Source: Aplysia californica (lineage: Eukaryota; Mollusca; Gastropoda; Aplysiida; Aplysiidae). From it: a DNA stretch of 64,000 nt. The notes beneath the pieces are model-generated. The model ran no database searches. It saw only the letters and a list, made by a program, of their open reading frames with translations, and was not told where the DNA came from. The number at the start of each line of letters is the position of its first letter. Position 1 is the stretch's first letter. Location: positions 719,053 through 783,052 of the forward strand of contig NW_004797325.1 of NCBI RefSeq assembly GCF_000002075.1. The letters run 5' to 3'. Shown here piece after piece: positions 12,195 through 35,500 of the stretch. The position numbers and the translations under genes were made by a program.

Positions 12195-13754
12195 TACTGG
12201 GAACTTATGCTTTGAGCCATAGCCAACAACAATAATTGTGTGTTTAGAAAGAGGGAAAAGGTAGAAGAGAAATAGAGAAAGCTCAGAGAGGCGCAGAAGG
12301 GAGTGAGATAAGGGAAAGAAAAGAGATAAAGAGAGAAATAATATTTTACATTTATCTTACCATGGCAAGACAGCAGATTATTGTTTGTTTACAGCCTCTT
12401 TTGTGGCAGCTTTCCGAAATTTAAAATGGATGGTTTATTTCTCTTTATGTTACTGTCAGCCTCTATATCTCTTTTATGGATGTTTGTTTTAGTATGATGC
12501 AGAATCTCAAAACGTCCACCATGTGAAATGGAAATGTCACGTCAGCAGTGCTTGCAAAAGGCAAATTTGTTAGATGCTTTAGAATGTGAGATGAACGGAA
12601 ACCCATCCACATATTTGTCACAAAAAGTCTGCTCTCTGTTTTTTTAGGCTGCTTTGCATTATCCATTGTGAAACAGTAATTCTAGATTCGGTATTAGTAT
12701 ACATCATGTCCGGTGTTGATATTTACTAACAACAATAAGGACGAAGTGGGCGCTATCAACACAAAATATTCATTCATTTCCCATGAGGACCTGAGTACCA
12801 AAGTTAAGTACTTTTGGGCTCATCAGCAAATTAAAATTGAGGAACACTTTTATTCCCGAAACAAACTCTCGGAGTGCAATTACAAAAGCGCGAAATAGTA
12901 TTTCTCAATGCGATATCGTAACATCGTACCACAAGGATGTTGGAATCGTACTAAATACGATTTTATCATACTGGTTGGCAGCTATGAATTGCGGATCGGT
13001 CAATGTGAGCTTCCAAAATCATCTGCTACTCAAAAACTACTAGCCTACTCGGAAACAAGATCCGAAACGAAATTTTGATCAGCAGCAAGTATATGATACT
13101 TGGTGTAGCGTTTCCCACAACTTACGCAGTGAATCAGAAGCTCTGTCATGTTTTAATACTGATCCCAGTGAGATCGGACACATGCGGTCGGCCAGGCTTC
13201 CTGCAACAGGTGAGCGAAAAAACTAAAAGAGTAAGTGAGTTAAAAACAAGTGAAATATCACTGCTCATTTTGTACTGAAAAATGGCAGCGCATTCCTCAT
13301 TCCCTTTCAGTAAAACATGGATACTGAGTATTTACATCAGTATTGATATTCTAGTACTCTTGGGGCCAAAACCAGAGAATTCCTAAATTCTATGAACAGA
13401 GCCTGCCATATGATTAATTTGCAACTTATCTCTGTCCTCTGTTATATAGATGATATGATGGCATGCAATACACTAAATCTGGGGCTTCAGAATTTTTGTT
13501 TGTAGGAGACATGAGAAGAATCTCAAGTTCAAGTAGCATCAGACATGATCAGACTCAGTCAATCAACAGAACCCTTTCACTTTGGAAGTGGCTATTCTAA
13601 CCAGGAGTGAAGGCCATTTCACACATGAACAGCAGACAACAGTGAAAAAAAAAAGGAGCTATACTAGATCTAGATCTATGTTTTAAGCAAGAAGACATGT
13701 CAAGAGCCGAACGCACCACTGATACCTACCGGTCCTCACAATCGTAGCCTAATA
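12195..13754. other. Gene-free stretch with a B fragment
   Basis: I see no exon. A solo end of family B (ggaagtggctattctaaccagg) lies near 13582-13605. The phrase tactcttggggccaaaacc at about 13354 recurs at about 18031 in element K1. Confidence 0.5.
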
Positions 13755-14520
13755 TTAACTCACTCACTGCCATGCCCGAACCCTGTCGGGTGATCCGCGT
13801 AGACCGCTGCCTGCCAAACCCGCAACCCGTCGGGTGCGTTTTTACTACTATTTTTCAAACATTCCCCAACGCATTTCGGGCTTGGCAGTCGGATGTAGGC
13901 GACGTAAGCCAGTTTAGTTTCGATTCCACATTGTTGCAGTAACTTCCCTTGAATAAGTTACTTAAAAATCTGACTTTTTCGAACTCACCCGAAACGAACT
14001 AAAAACTACTAATTTAACTAACGCTCAGTTACGATGGCGACGGCGTCTCAACGAGGTCGGGACATTTGAATTGATGGACCCATTCGTCAATAAAGGGTCA
14101 GATTTAGATCTTTTTGCTTGATAGTGATGTTGAACCATCATACAGAGTTGATAATGAGTATAGGAAAGGAAATAGGAGAGGTGCGGACTCAAGTGAAGAT
14201 GAAAAGTGTGCTAGATCTAGGCCTAGATCTAGAATCGGGTGTTCCCCATGCTCAGACCTATGATCCGATGCTTCCCGGTCCCATCACGCAAACGTCAAAG
14301 ATCACACAACAAAGATTTAGACCCCAAATGATAGGAATACAGCTGACATAGACCCTCCTATGTCTACACAACAAACTTCAAATAGTGGCACCCCTCCCCC
14401 AGTGGCCATGCCCCGTCCTGCAACCACATACCCAGATGTTGATGCTAAGGATGGGTGGACTGATGACTTAAATGATATTCCAGTTAGATCTATATAAAAT
14501 TTGTCAGATATCTTTTCAAA
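13755..14520 (+). pseudogene. Decayed piggyBac-like element with transposase N-terminus remnant
   Basis: A TTAA (13755-13758) is followed by ctcactcactgccatgcccg, in the style of a piggyBac-like terminus. Downstream, at about 14109-14206, one frame reads SDVEPSYRVDNEYRKGNRRG and then an acidic run. Further on, about 14445-14490, another frame reads DGWTDDLNDIPV, recalling the acidic N-terminus and the WT motif that precede piggyBac catalytic domains. An ATG with a short frame (MATASQRGRDI) precedes at 14034. The frame is broken by stops and shifts. No catalytic core or right end was found. The assignment is tentative. Confidence 0.4.
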
Positions 14521-14725
14521 GTGACTCTTCAGTCTTCAACATTTGCCAGTTGAAACAAAATCTATTTCTTGCAGAGATAAAGATATAAAGGCATGCATAT
14601 CGACTGAATGTACCAAGCACCTAAATGTTATGTAAACAAATTTTTTTCTCGATTTCGCCACATATTCACAAACTCATAAAATTTCACACGGTAAAGGTAT
14701 CACAACATTTTTTATTATTTGTTGA

Positions 14726-14856
14726 GTAGATCTAGAATATAGATCTAGATCTAGATCTAGTCTAGACTAGACGATACTATCTAGATCTATATCTATATCT
14801 AGATCTATATCTAGAGTCTAGATCTAGATCTAGATTCTAGATCTAGATCTAGATTC
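14726..14856. repeat. (TCTAGA/AGATCT)n satellite-like tract
   Basis: About 130 bp composed almost entirely of overlapping TCTAGATC units, with ATATCT variants. It lies about 680 bp upstream of the PCNA start codon. Similar tracts are scattered through the window. Confidence 0.9.
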
Positions 14857-15164
14857 TCTATGTTTCAATGTTATTGTTTGTGGAAAAGTTCAATCATAAA
14901 TCAATGCTGTACACAAAATAATAAGCTTTTGTACTTTTCACCACGTACTTAATTTGAAGACTTAAGGATAAATCATGCCAAGCCGCATTCACAATCAGCA
15001 ATTGTGTAATGATGGATAAGAACGATAGCCTGTGGACGAAGGCGAACGCCTTGCAGTTTTCGTTGTAAGTTGGCAATGTTTATGTCAACAATCTACTGAG
15101 ACAAGTGAGAGCAAAACAAGTTTTGACCCTCTACTTCCGCCTTTAACCGGAACACTTATAGTGT

Positions 15165-25692
<10,528 letters not shown>

Positions 25693-25824
25693 GTGTCTGT
25701 TCCAGTCGTTGCTATACATTTTGCTTATTTCTATTCATCATGGTATCAATACACGAGGTTCATATTTTTGACCATTCTTTGTATTGTGGATACTTTATAT
25801 AGTATGAGTATGAGAATCACTGTA

Positions 25825-25830
25825 AATAAA
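25825..25830 (+). terminator. PCNA polyadenylation signal
   Basis: AATAAA lies 133 bp after the PCNA stop codon and is followed by a T/GT-rich region (25840-25900), the usual arrangement for 3' end processing. Confidence 0.7.
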
Positions 25831-26175
25831 CTCTTCATGTCATCTTGCAATTTTTGGCTTTTTGAGACTTTTTACTCATTGGTGTGTGTGTTTTTTTCCA
25901 CGACTGCACTCCTAGGGCACTGGCAAACAACTTTATTTTATGGAATTTTGCCCATGGCCGATAAGAGGAATTAAAAATTTAATGGCATAAATTTTTGGGG
26001 GGAGAAGACAGATGGTTGATTGAAATTGCAGTCACAAATTAGCTGTGAACGGCAGTCGGCTTGAAATGGCCTTTGAGTTTCTAAACCACTTCATTGGCAA
26101 TAGAAACCACTATGTACAGTGGTGATGAAACTAACAGTGATGAGGGTCTCATCTGCCATTTGAGAGTATATTTAG
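25831..26175. other. Spacer after PCNA
   Basis: No gene features seen beyond the PCNA 3' end. Confidence 0.5.
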
Positions 26176-26700
26176 TGCTGGGGGGCCGCTCTTGTGGCTG
26201 AATAATGACACGTCAAATCCCCACCAAACTGAGTGACACTGGCATAGCTATACCTTCATGGTCAGGTCAGGAGGTTAAGGTGTTTACCTCTGATTCAAAG
26301 GTCCCAGGTTCAAATCCAGATAGCAACCGAAACATTTTCTTCTCTGTCTTGTCTTCTTTCACCTCTTGCAATGTTCTTTCGTCTCCACTTTCTGCCTCCT
26401 CTGAGCTCCTGATTCTTTCTGCAGCCTTTCTACTGCTACTCTTGGCTCCTTACTGCTGTCTTTCAGCCACACCCCTGATCTTCTGGTTGGAAAGGTCTAT
26501 ACTGTATTGCCCTTCTCGAACAAGAGCGAAAAATTTCGGAGGTCCCGTGTGCAAGTTGCGCATGTTAAAAAAATTCCTTGTTCTAAAATCGAAGCGTAGG
26601 CTTCAGCCGCCACCTGGGCAAAATTCAAAATTTCCTACGAACTGAAAATGTTTAATGTGTCCAGCGCACTCATTTGACCTTGCAGTTGCTTGAAACACAA
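26176..26700 (+). mobile_element. tRNA-derived SINE (copy H2), disrupted head
   Basis: It shares its body with H4 at 58691-59212: aggttaaggtgtttacctct, then a B box ggttcaaatcc near 26310, a pyrimidine-rich middle, cacccctgatcttctggt, and a Gly/Cys-like end (cgccacctgggcaaaattca). A 60-70 bp segment interrupts the head between the first part of the A box and the rest. Frames crossing it are not genes. Confidence 0.8.
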
Positions 26701-26925
26701 ATATGTACACGATCAACCCGTTTACTGTGGTTCACCTAGGCCCAATTCACCTTCAATGGTAGCTACATGTATTATTTTGCTTTTTCCTGCTGTCTGTATA
26801 GGCTTTTCTTTATGTTTGGATCCATTACACGTTATATATACATATATAGTAGTAGCCTAGCAAGCATGTCTGAATGCCTGCTGTACTGTAAAAACTCTTT
26901 TACAGCTACAGTAGGCTACATAGTA

Positions 26926-27699
26926 CAGTGGAATCTTGTTATAACGAGAGGGAGGGGACCGGTGCGAAATGTCCATTATAGCAGGATTCTCGTTATTGGG
27001 ATCCAGTAATAAATTCAAGGGAAATAGTAAAGTAGACCTATTCTATGAGATTGGTCTTCTGTTTATTCCTTTTTGTATTTCCCCTGATGATGATTTTGTT
27101 CAACATGATCAAAAATCGAATCAGGTTTCTTTCCTAGCACTAGCAATGTTGACAAATCGGCTTTGGCAATTAAGAAAGTAGGGGCTCTGGCTCTAGGCTA
27201 ACTTGCCCGCTGTGTTGTTCCCCACCCCACCACACCTTGTGGTGCGTTGCGTCTGCTTGCGCACGCCACACATTCACTCCATCTATCACAGCATTGTGAC
27301 CTCTCCATCCCGCACCAGAGAAGTGAGAGGCACGGTAGGCTTAGATAATCTAGACTGGGCCGGCCTATCGCGTGATGCGTTCTGCTTGTCTGCGAATGCT
27401 ACACCCTCCCCACTCATTCGCTCCGGCCTTCATTGTTGGTTCGCTTGGGCTCTCCCCTTCTTTGTTTCGCTGGATCACCAACTTTCTCAACTGGCAAGGT
27501 TTTATAATATATGTTTAATTGGTCTGTGTGCTGTGCACAGCAGCAGCATTATTCTGCTATAACCAACTCGCGTGACTATCTGATTGCGCAATAGCAGTAT
27601 TTTATTTACAAAGATAAAGAAGGGAAAAAACGGGGTTTTAGAATAGTGTCTTTATAGCATTCTCGTTGTTTCAGGACTCGTTATAAGTGGACTCCACTG
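26926..27699. mobile_element. D1: pogo-like TIR element
   Basis: The left end CAGTGGAATCTTGTTATAACG and the inverted right end CAGTGGAGTCCACTTATAACG are flanked by TA on both sides. Copy D2 lies 2.75 kb downstream in the same orientation. It is non-autonomous. Confidence 0.85.
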
Positions 27700-27764
27700 T
27701 AATAGTATACAAGGAATGAACTGTCCTGTTTTGATTATTTTATATGTCGTCTTCATTACGAACT

Positions 27765-27945
27765 TAGGATGTGGGTGCTCTGGTGTGGTTTGCTTCTTCT
27801 TTCCTATCAAACATCTATTGTCCTTATCTCCACTTCTTCTTTTTTATATTTGTTACTCTCTTGTAACACCTAATATTCTGGCGCTCATATGACCTTATGC
27901 AGTTGCGAGCACCGTAAAACCTCTACTAAAAAAAAAAAAACGAAC
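27765..27945 (+). mobile_element. Family U / SINE-tail copy
   Basis: It has gggtgctctggtgtggtttg near 27773, and ends with the tail gcgctcatatgaccttatgc, the cagttgcgagcaccgtaaaa segment and an A run. This links family U to the tail also used by the tRNA-headed SINEs. Confidence 0.6.
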
Positions 27946-28995
27946 TGAGGATGAGCTCCATGTACACCTGTCTGATCTGACATTTGGTTATTTCAGTTCT
28001 TAAAATGAATGGGGACTGTTTTCAGGCCTGTCCCAGTATGATAATGATAAAAATGACTGATGAACAGTACTGGCAGTACTGGTGTGCGTTTTAAATATTA
28101 TAATATATAATATAATCTGAATTGAGTGATTTAATTCGCTTGTCTTACTAACTGTATACAAGTGCACATTGGACTGATTAGGCCTGCACTACATGAATCT
28201 ACTGTGTAAGAAAGCAACTTTCTTCATTATTGCTGTCACTGTGACGTGTCTTGTCTGTATCTCATTCTCTGTCGACTTTCCACACCTGAAGAAACACTTG
28301 TGCCTATGCCTCATCCCCTCAGACAAATACACTGACACTTACTAACAGCAACCTAACCAACACCTGACCGCTCTCTTGACCCAGGCACAGCGCACATTAA
28401 ACATCATGTCTGACTCGTGTTGGTGTGAGAGAAGGCTTCTGATCGGACAGAACATGTATAAGCCAGCATAGTCAAACCTCGTTACACCGCCACCAATAAA
28501 TACTGACCCATAATATTAATAGACTAGCTTCTGATCTGGCATAATTGTAAAATTTGAATTGGCGACATAAACTTCATTTTGAGCTGTACATATGAAGTTG
28601 GTTGGTACTCATTAATCCCTTGCACTTGCGCATAGCAATCGTGCAAGACATCTATCTCTGGATAAGTCAAGACAGGCCACTATTTATTTGTCTCTGGTTT
28701 CCACCAATAGCTTACACTTACACTATTCAAGATGACAAAAAGTGCTCTTCCACTTCCATTATAAAATAATTATACTACTGCCGCCAACTTCATGCTCGTC
28801 TTGGGGTAGGCAGCAAAACAAATTTTGACTTTATATCATATAATACCATAAAAAAGACCCCTTTCAAACACAGATCACACAGCAGAATTGTGTTCCTTGA
28901 TGTTTGGCAGTCGGACAGAGGAACCCTGTTGAACCGCCAGCCCTGCTGTTCCGCCAACTTTATGCTCGTCCCGATGGGGGCGGATAACGTGGTTT
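27946..28995. other. Gene-free stretch
   Basis: No exon was found. A direct repeat ccgccaact(t/c)atgctcgtc occurs near 28781 and 28950. A pogo-like end (agtcaaacctcgtta) lies near 28471. Confidence 0.45.
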
Positions 28996-30421
28996 GGGGC
29001 TGTTCATAATCTTACACCCGGAGGGGGGGGGAGGGGGTCTTTGGCTCCTGTAAGAAAGGGAGGGGTGGAGGGTGTCTTGAATCAATGAAATATTACACTT
29101 TTGTGAGGTGAAGCAATTTAAGGGAAAAAAAGGGTGGCCTTTGTCAAGAAAGGCTGCATGGTGTGAAGAGGCCACAAGGAATGTGGAAAATATTTTTCAA
29201 GTATTGCAGCATTGAATTTGAATTGAATAACTGAAGAGGCACAGGGCTTTACATAGGAAGAAATGGAGGTGGAGGAAAAGGAGACAGAGCAGAAAGTTGG
29301 AACAGGACCCAATTTGGAAGACAGCTCAGCACATCATAATGATGAACACTGCCTTTGTTGATTATAACCAACCGGAGACGGAGACAAAAAAGTATCTCCG
29401 TTATAACTAATTTCACTTTTTGTTTTAATCATAAATGATAAGCAGTAACAGATACAGTGGAATCCTGATAAAGTCAACTCCTGCTTACAGTCAACACCTC
29501 ACTGTGGTCCCGTTTCTTACCTCCTTTGTTTAGGTAATTGTGTTTCTGATACCGTACATCATGTACAGTCAACCGCTTGACGTTAACCTTGCGTGTAAAG
29601 TTAGTAAAGTCAACAATTTGGGGCTAAATCCCAAGATGAATTCATTTAAAAGAAGAGATACATGTATTTCGGTCCTGAGCTAGTGGTGTACACACCTCCA
29701 TGTACTTTGTTCACTCATCATCTCTTGTTTTGGTGACAACTTCCGAATTATGCTTACTGAATCACTGAAATTGAGCTAACATCTTGTTACCAGGTAGCCT
29801 ACTTTGTAATTTTTAAATATTATTTATGTACACGTATGATATCTAAAATTCTGTGTTTGTGTTCCGCGCAATTTACCGATCTTAAGATTGCGCTACACGT
29901 TTTAACGATCGTATAAATTAAATGCCTGGCAATCTTAATTCTTAAGATTGTGGGGCAATTTTAAGATTGCGCTGGGCTTTTTAACAATTACATGTATATA
30001 ATTGTATCATTCTTGTGAGCTCTTCATTTTCATATGTATCTAATTTTCATTTTCATATTTTGCACTTTTGAAAATATACATGATGAATGTTCCTTGATGT
30101 GAGTAAAAAAAGAATAAATATATGGAGTGAATTATATGATCATTAAAATGAGCAGCGCAATCTTAAGATTGCCGCGCAATTATATGATCGTTAAAACGCG
30201 CAATCTTGCGCTGAACATGATACATGTATGCATGTTCTTCATGAATATTATGTAAAGTGCATGGAACAATGATTGTAACACGGATTTGTGCAATATAAAT
30301 GTCATATTATTAGTATTATAAGCGAACAATATAACTTATATTGTGTAAGAAAAGTGTAAGAAGGAGGGGGAGGGGGGTCAAAAGTCCCCAAAAAGGTGTA
30401 AGATTATATTTGAACAGCCCC
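28996..30421. mobile_element. O1: TIR element carrying nested repeats
   Basis: GGGGCTGTTCATAATCTTAC at the left and its inverted partner at the right (taagattatatttgaacagc, then ccc) define the ends. The G-rich phrase after the TIR is also mirrored. O2 at 42070-42727 is a second copy. Inside are a pogo-like end (29456) and the fold-back element N. Confidence 0.65.
29861..30215. mobile_element. N: fold-back element inside O1
   Basis: GTTCCGCGCAA at the left pairs with TTGCGCTGAAC at the right. The arms contain several copies of cgcaatcttaagattg and of acgttttaacgatc in both orientations. It is about 355 bp with no coding capacity. Confidence 0.6.
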
Positions 30422-30449
30422 TTTGACTGTACTGTACTAGAATTAATTA

Positions 30450-31311
30450 CAGTGGAATCCTGTTATAACGAAAGGGATGGGACCGGTACGAAATGTCTGT
30501 TATAGCAGGATTCTCATTGTAAGGGATCGAGTAATAAAGTAGGCCTAATCTATGAGTTTGGTGTTTTGTTTACTTCTTTTTGTTATAATAAATATCTCCT
30601 CTGATGATGGTTTTGTTCAACATGACCTCTAGGTCTTACTTGATCAAAAATTGAATCAGGTTTCTTTCTCTAGCATTAGCGATGTTGACAGCTTGGCGTT
30701 GGCTATCAGAACGAAAGTAGTCTAGGCTAACTCGCCTGCTGTGTTTTCCCCCACCCCACCACACCCTGTGTTGCGTTCCCGCGTTTGCTTGCGCGCGTCA
30801 CACATTTGCCCCAAGATCTAGACGGTCAGAGAGAACGTATAGCCCATGATCCATCACAGCACTGTGACCTCTCCATTCCCGCATTGGAGAAGTGAAGGGC
30901 ATGGTAATGGTAGGCCTAGATAATCTAGACTAGGCTGGCTTATCACGTGATGCGTTCTGCTACACAACGGCTTGTCTGCGCGTGTTACACCCTCCCCACT
31001 CATTCGCTCCAGCCTTCATCTTTGGCATACATGGGCTCTCCCATTCTTTGTTTCGCTTGATCACCAACAAGTTTCACAACTGGCCAGGTTTTTTTACATC
31101 ATGTATAAATGGCCTATACGATGTGCACAGCAGCAGCAATATTCCGCTATAACTATAACCGACTCGCGCGTTTATCTGAATGCGCTGTATAGCAGTATTT
31201 TATTTACAAAGATAAAGAAAGAAAAAAAAACGGGGTTTTTTTAGTTTTAGAATAATGTCTTTTTAACAGACTTCTCTTTATTTCAGGACTCGTTATAAGT
31301 GGACTCCACTG
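30450..31311. mobile_element. D2: pogo-like TIR element
   Basis: It has the same ends as D1 (CAGTGGAATCCTGTTATAACG and the inverted CAGTGGAGTCCACTTATAACG), with TA flanks. The interior aligns with D1 over nearly its whole length, with small indels. Confidence 0.85.
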
Positions 31312-32060
31312 TACAACGAAGCTATGTTTTCTTTAAAAATATTCAGCTCCTTTCTTTCTTTCAGAAGATTCGTATTATTCATACGGTTTAGTGTTTAGCA
31401 TGCACTCATGCATTTAGGTCTAGACCTATATTACATGTACTATTACTATATATATAAATAGCAAACAGATTTTCAGGTCTCAAACTAGTACATGTAGGCC
31501 TACAATGTTCAGTACAGCAAAATTAACATAAACTCATAAAGATTTCTGTGTCCCGCTGATTTCGCTATGCCTTAGACTGTAAGTGTAAGACTGTTTGTTA
31601 TGAGTTGTGTTTCTAATATATATCAAATCAGTCAGTTCTATTTTAGAGCTTTCATTACTTTCAAATTGACTCTGAATATAAATAACATAACATTCATGGT
31701 ACAGGTATGATGTAAAATGTTTCCATTTCCTTCTAAACGCGGGCTTCCGATCCTGCGTGTCACATGGCCAAACTGGGTCAAGAGGGACACAACATCCAAG
31801 TCCAAGCTGAAAGACAGGGATACAATGGAAACCATATAATAACAGGCCCGGTAATCAGGGATTTTTAAATCCCGTTTTTTTTCTACTTTGTCTCTATTAA
31901 AAGTTATTTGCAATTACAGGGCATCATCGGAGCCCAATCGGTTATATAGTATAGCAGGGACAAAAGCTCCTTAACAATGTGTAAAAAGTAAGAGAGAGAG
32001 AGTGTGTAACGCAGTGATGGAGCAAGCCCACGCCACTGCAAGCACACGCAGCGTGTGAAA
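31312..32060. other. Gene-free stretch
   Basis: AT-rich, with no supported exon or element boundary. Confidence 0.4.
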
Positions 32061-32205
32061 CGAGAGAGGGCTGCGGTGTGCAGCAGACTTCGATCTAGCC
32101 CTAAGCCACTGCCACGAGAGAGGGCTGCGGTGTGCAGCAGACTTCGATCTAGTCTAGCCCTAAAAGCCACTGCCACGAGAGAGGGCTGCGGTGTACTTGT
32201 GGCAA
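32061..32205. repeat. Three-unit tandem repeat
   Basis: Units beginning cgagagagggctgcggtgt start at 32061, 32114 and 32175. The 53-61 bp units differ by TCTAG-type insertions and the third is partial. Confidence 0.85.
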
Positions 32206-32344
32206 GGGAAACTACCCATGAATAAATACAGCTGGATTAGTCCACAAATGCTTATTTTCCTTGCATTTCTGATTTAATAGGTATCTGATATAAAAGAACT
32301 TTTTCTCTGGTCCCATGACCCCTGGTATATCAGGTTTCCACTGT

Positions 32345-32441
32345 ACTCAACTCGATAAAAATTCTCCTTCACTCAGAATTGGACTCAGGTCACTAGCGTG
32401 TAACAGTGAAGCACCTCATTGATCATTGCTACACCACAGAC
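32345..32441 (-). mobile_element. tRNA-like SINE head
   Basis: The minus strand reads gtggtgtagcaatgatcaat (A-box-like) and, about 40 nt later, tgagtccaattc (B-box-like). The spacing suits a tRNA-derived promoter. The 3' body is not defined. It lies about 120 bp downstream of the TMA16 stop. Confidence 0.45.
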
Positions 32442-32562
32442 ACCAGTACATTTTAAAAAAAGTGAATTTGTGTAAGAGTTATCATAACGGGTGGAAAAAA
32501 AAGCACAGAAAGCACAGGGTATGTACAACAACTTTTAATATTTGGTACAAGTACAAGACAGG

Positions 32563-35500
32563 TCAAGAAGCCTCATTAATCTCTTCAAGCTCCTCGTTTG
32601 ACACAACTCCGGCACTGACCTCTAATCTCTTCACATCATTAGCAGAAATTTTCCTTAATTTCAAGTTCTGAATATACTTTGGTTCGCCATCCCACTTCTT
32701 GAAACTTTCTAAATGTTTCTTGTTTATCAGATCAGGCACTTCAATTCCAGAGCCTTCAAACTGGTGCGTTTCATCTTCTATTGTCATCTTGATTGAAGAT
32801 TCTCTTGCAGCATGTTGCCTTGTCTGTCCTTGTCGGTTCCCAACACTTTGGACAAGTCTTATCTGGTCCAGCTCGTCACTGAATCGGTTGCGGTACTCTG
32901 TGACAAGGTCAATCATGTCTTGCTTTGTGTACAGATGCCTGTCATCCAAGTTATCCTAGGGAAGACAAGAAAGAACACGACATGATGGTGAAAGGTAATA
33001 AGGTATGAATTATTGATTTTTATCTTTAATTTTACAGGAATATCACATTTGGTAATAAAATAACACAGGTAAATAATTTCACTGCACAAAGCAGAATTAG
33101 CACTCAAATTTTTAGCCTAGTATAATATACAGACGTTTTACTGTAATAATACTGATTGTCTTGCGGTGCACCATACCTTTCGGTCTTGGGAAAAGTGGAA
33201 GCAAAAAAGGACACGGTTATTGCGTAGTGATGTCATATATATAATAGAGATCTAGATCTACACCTAAGCCCACGTTAAAAAAAAATTGAGGTACTATGTA
33301 GGCCTTTAAAATAAATGCCTTTTATTGAAATTGTATTTTTATTTCTACGTTAAGTACCCGGTATCACTATTGTCAAAATTACTAGATCTAGATCTATGAA
33401 ATATCTGACAATGACAACACATGCAAAAAAATCAATCCAACCATTGCATACATGCTGTGCGTTGTTTCTGAAGCAGTGATAATGGTTTTCGATATTACTG
33501 TTGGACTTCCAAAAGATCTAGCAGATTAGACCTAGAGTTACTTACTTTACTGTTGTGGCAAGTAAATTATATGAGTACGGTAATTTATTAAATTAAATTA
33601 TATCAAAGATCCTGTGTGTAAGTATGCGCATGTGTGTGTTCAGTGACAAGGTGTGTGCTTGTGTTGGGGGAATCATAGCTGCCACTCAGGAATTTTTAAA
33701 AAAGGAGGAAATTCATGCGAAAGCGGACGCGCGCTCTCCGAAGGCCGGAGTAAAACCAGTGAGATCCAGAGGCAATATACTGGAAAATCTAGCCTATGGT
33801 TTTGGAAGGGAAAACTGTCATATTTGTTAACCATAGGCAACTGAATTTAAATGTATTTGAAGGAAAAAAAACAAAAACAACCCAACAGAGGCACTAAGTA
33901 GACTAACAATAACAAGCATTTGAATCAATTTGACACAATTTTGACTTGGTGACTAAAAATCCAGTGTTTGTTGCAAGCTGGTGTCTTATAAAAAGATTTC
34001 TTTCACTTTAAACTAAATTAAACTTTACATCGATGTACAGCGCGCGCAGTATTGGATAAAGGAGGCAACACCTTTGCCGCTGTACTGAGCACTCCTGTAC
34101 AATTGCGGTCCCGTTTGCACTTAACTTAGTAGATCTTTCTAGATCTAGTCCCTCTGTAGTGTGTAGACCTAACCTGAATTAAAATTATAGCCTAGGCTAT
34201 CTAATCAATTCTAATCTAGATCTAGATCTAGAATCTAGATATATATCAAGGCCATCTCTATTCTCACCCCAGGCAAGTCTTTTGGCTATTCTCACCCGCT
34301 GGGCGTTCACCGTTATAGCCTATGCCAACCAGTGAAGCGTTCACCCTGAACCACAGAATTCTACACTGTGATAACAGAATTATTATAGAATTCTGTGCTG
34401 TGAACAAACGTTCTAGATCTAGATCTATTACTACTGTTAGTGTTAGCCTAAAAGCATGCAATTTTGTCTGTGGGCAGTGGAGAGAGAGAGAGAGGAGTAG
34501 CGCGAGAACTTCCGGGCAAAACAAAATGGCGACCCGCGTAGTTCGGCTCGATTCGGAAAGTTAAATAGCCGTAGCATCTTTGTAGACAACCAAATTAATT
34601 TAGTTATAATTTTGTATTTTAACATCATTTTTAAACTTTTTTGGTCAATTTGATCGTCCACACCGATAGACAGTATTCAGAAAGAGACACACACAGAGAG
34701 AGAGGGGAGGAGTAGATCTTGCGAGAACTTCCGGGCAAAACAAAATGGCGACCCGCATAGTTCGGCTCGATTCGAAAAGTGAAATAGCCAAAGCATCTTT
34801 AAAGACGATCAAATTAGCTTACTTTTGTGCTATAACGTAATTTTTTCTTGGCTTTTATCAATTTGATCATCCACACAGATAGACAGTATTCCAACATGAG
34901 GAAAAACAGGTCTTGTTTCACACCGGGTGAGAATAGCCTATGCTGGCAAGTCTCACCCGGGGTGAGAGGTAGATCGTATTTTTATTCTCACTCCGGGTGA
35001 GAATTAAAGAAATAAGCGAGGCTTACCTTGGAAGGTGAAGCTTGTTTCTGATTTTACCGACTATGTCGTCAGGAACGGAGTGGTAAGATGAGAACCGCCG
35101 CGCTTCCCGCCACTGGTCACACTTTAGATCGCTCATAGGCACAGGAACATTTCAGATACAGATAGAATCTATACACTTTAGGGAGGGTTTAATTTATTCA
35201 TGTGAAACATGTATGTATAATAATATATAAAGGGAGGGCATCTTACCACTCCGTTCCTGACGACATAGTCGGTAAAATCAGAAACAAGCTTCACCTTCCA
35301 AGGTAAGCCTCGCTTATTTCTTTAATTTCACCTCCTATGACGTCAGGAAGTCCTGGTAATATGAGACTTTAGAGCTGTGACTATGAGCAAAGGACGCAGA
35401 ACAAAGATATCTTTTTCAGTTTGGTTCAGCACATTTATTTAGCTTTCCAATAAGCACTTAACAATGCTTGTCCAAAATTACAGGTAGTTAGCTTCTTGTA

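Noticed and set aside
26205-26645. 146-codon open frame
   Set aside because: It spans a SINE body (copy H2), and the matching SINE at 58691 does not keep the frame.
31904-32176. Repeated LDRSLLHTAALSR peptide
   Set aside because: Translation of a three-unit tandem DNA repeat; there is no start context or homologue.
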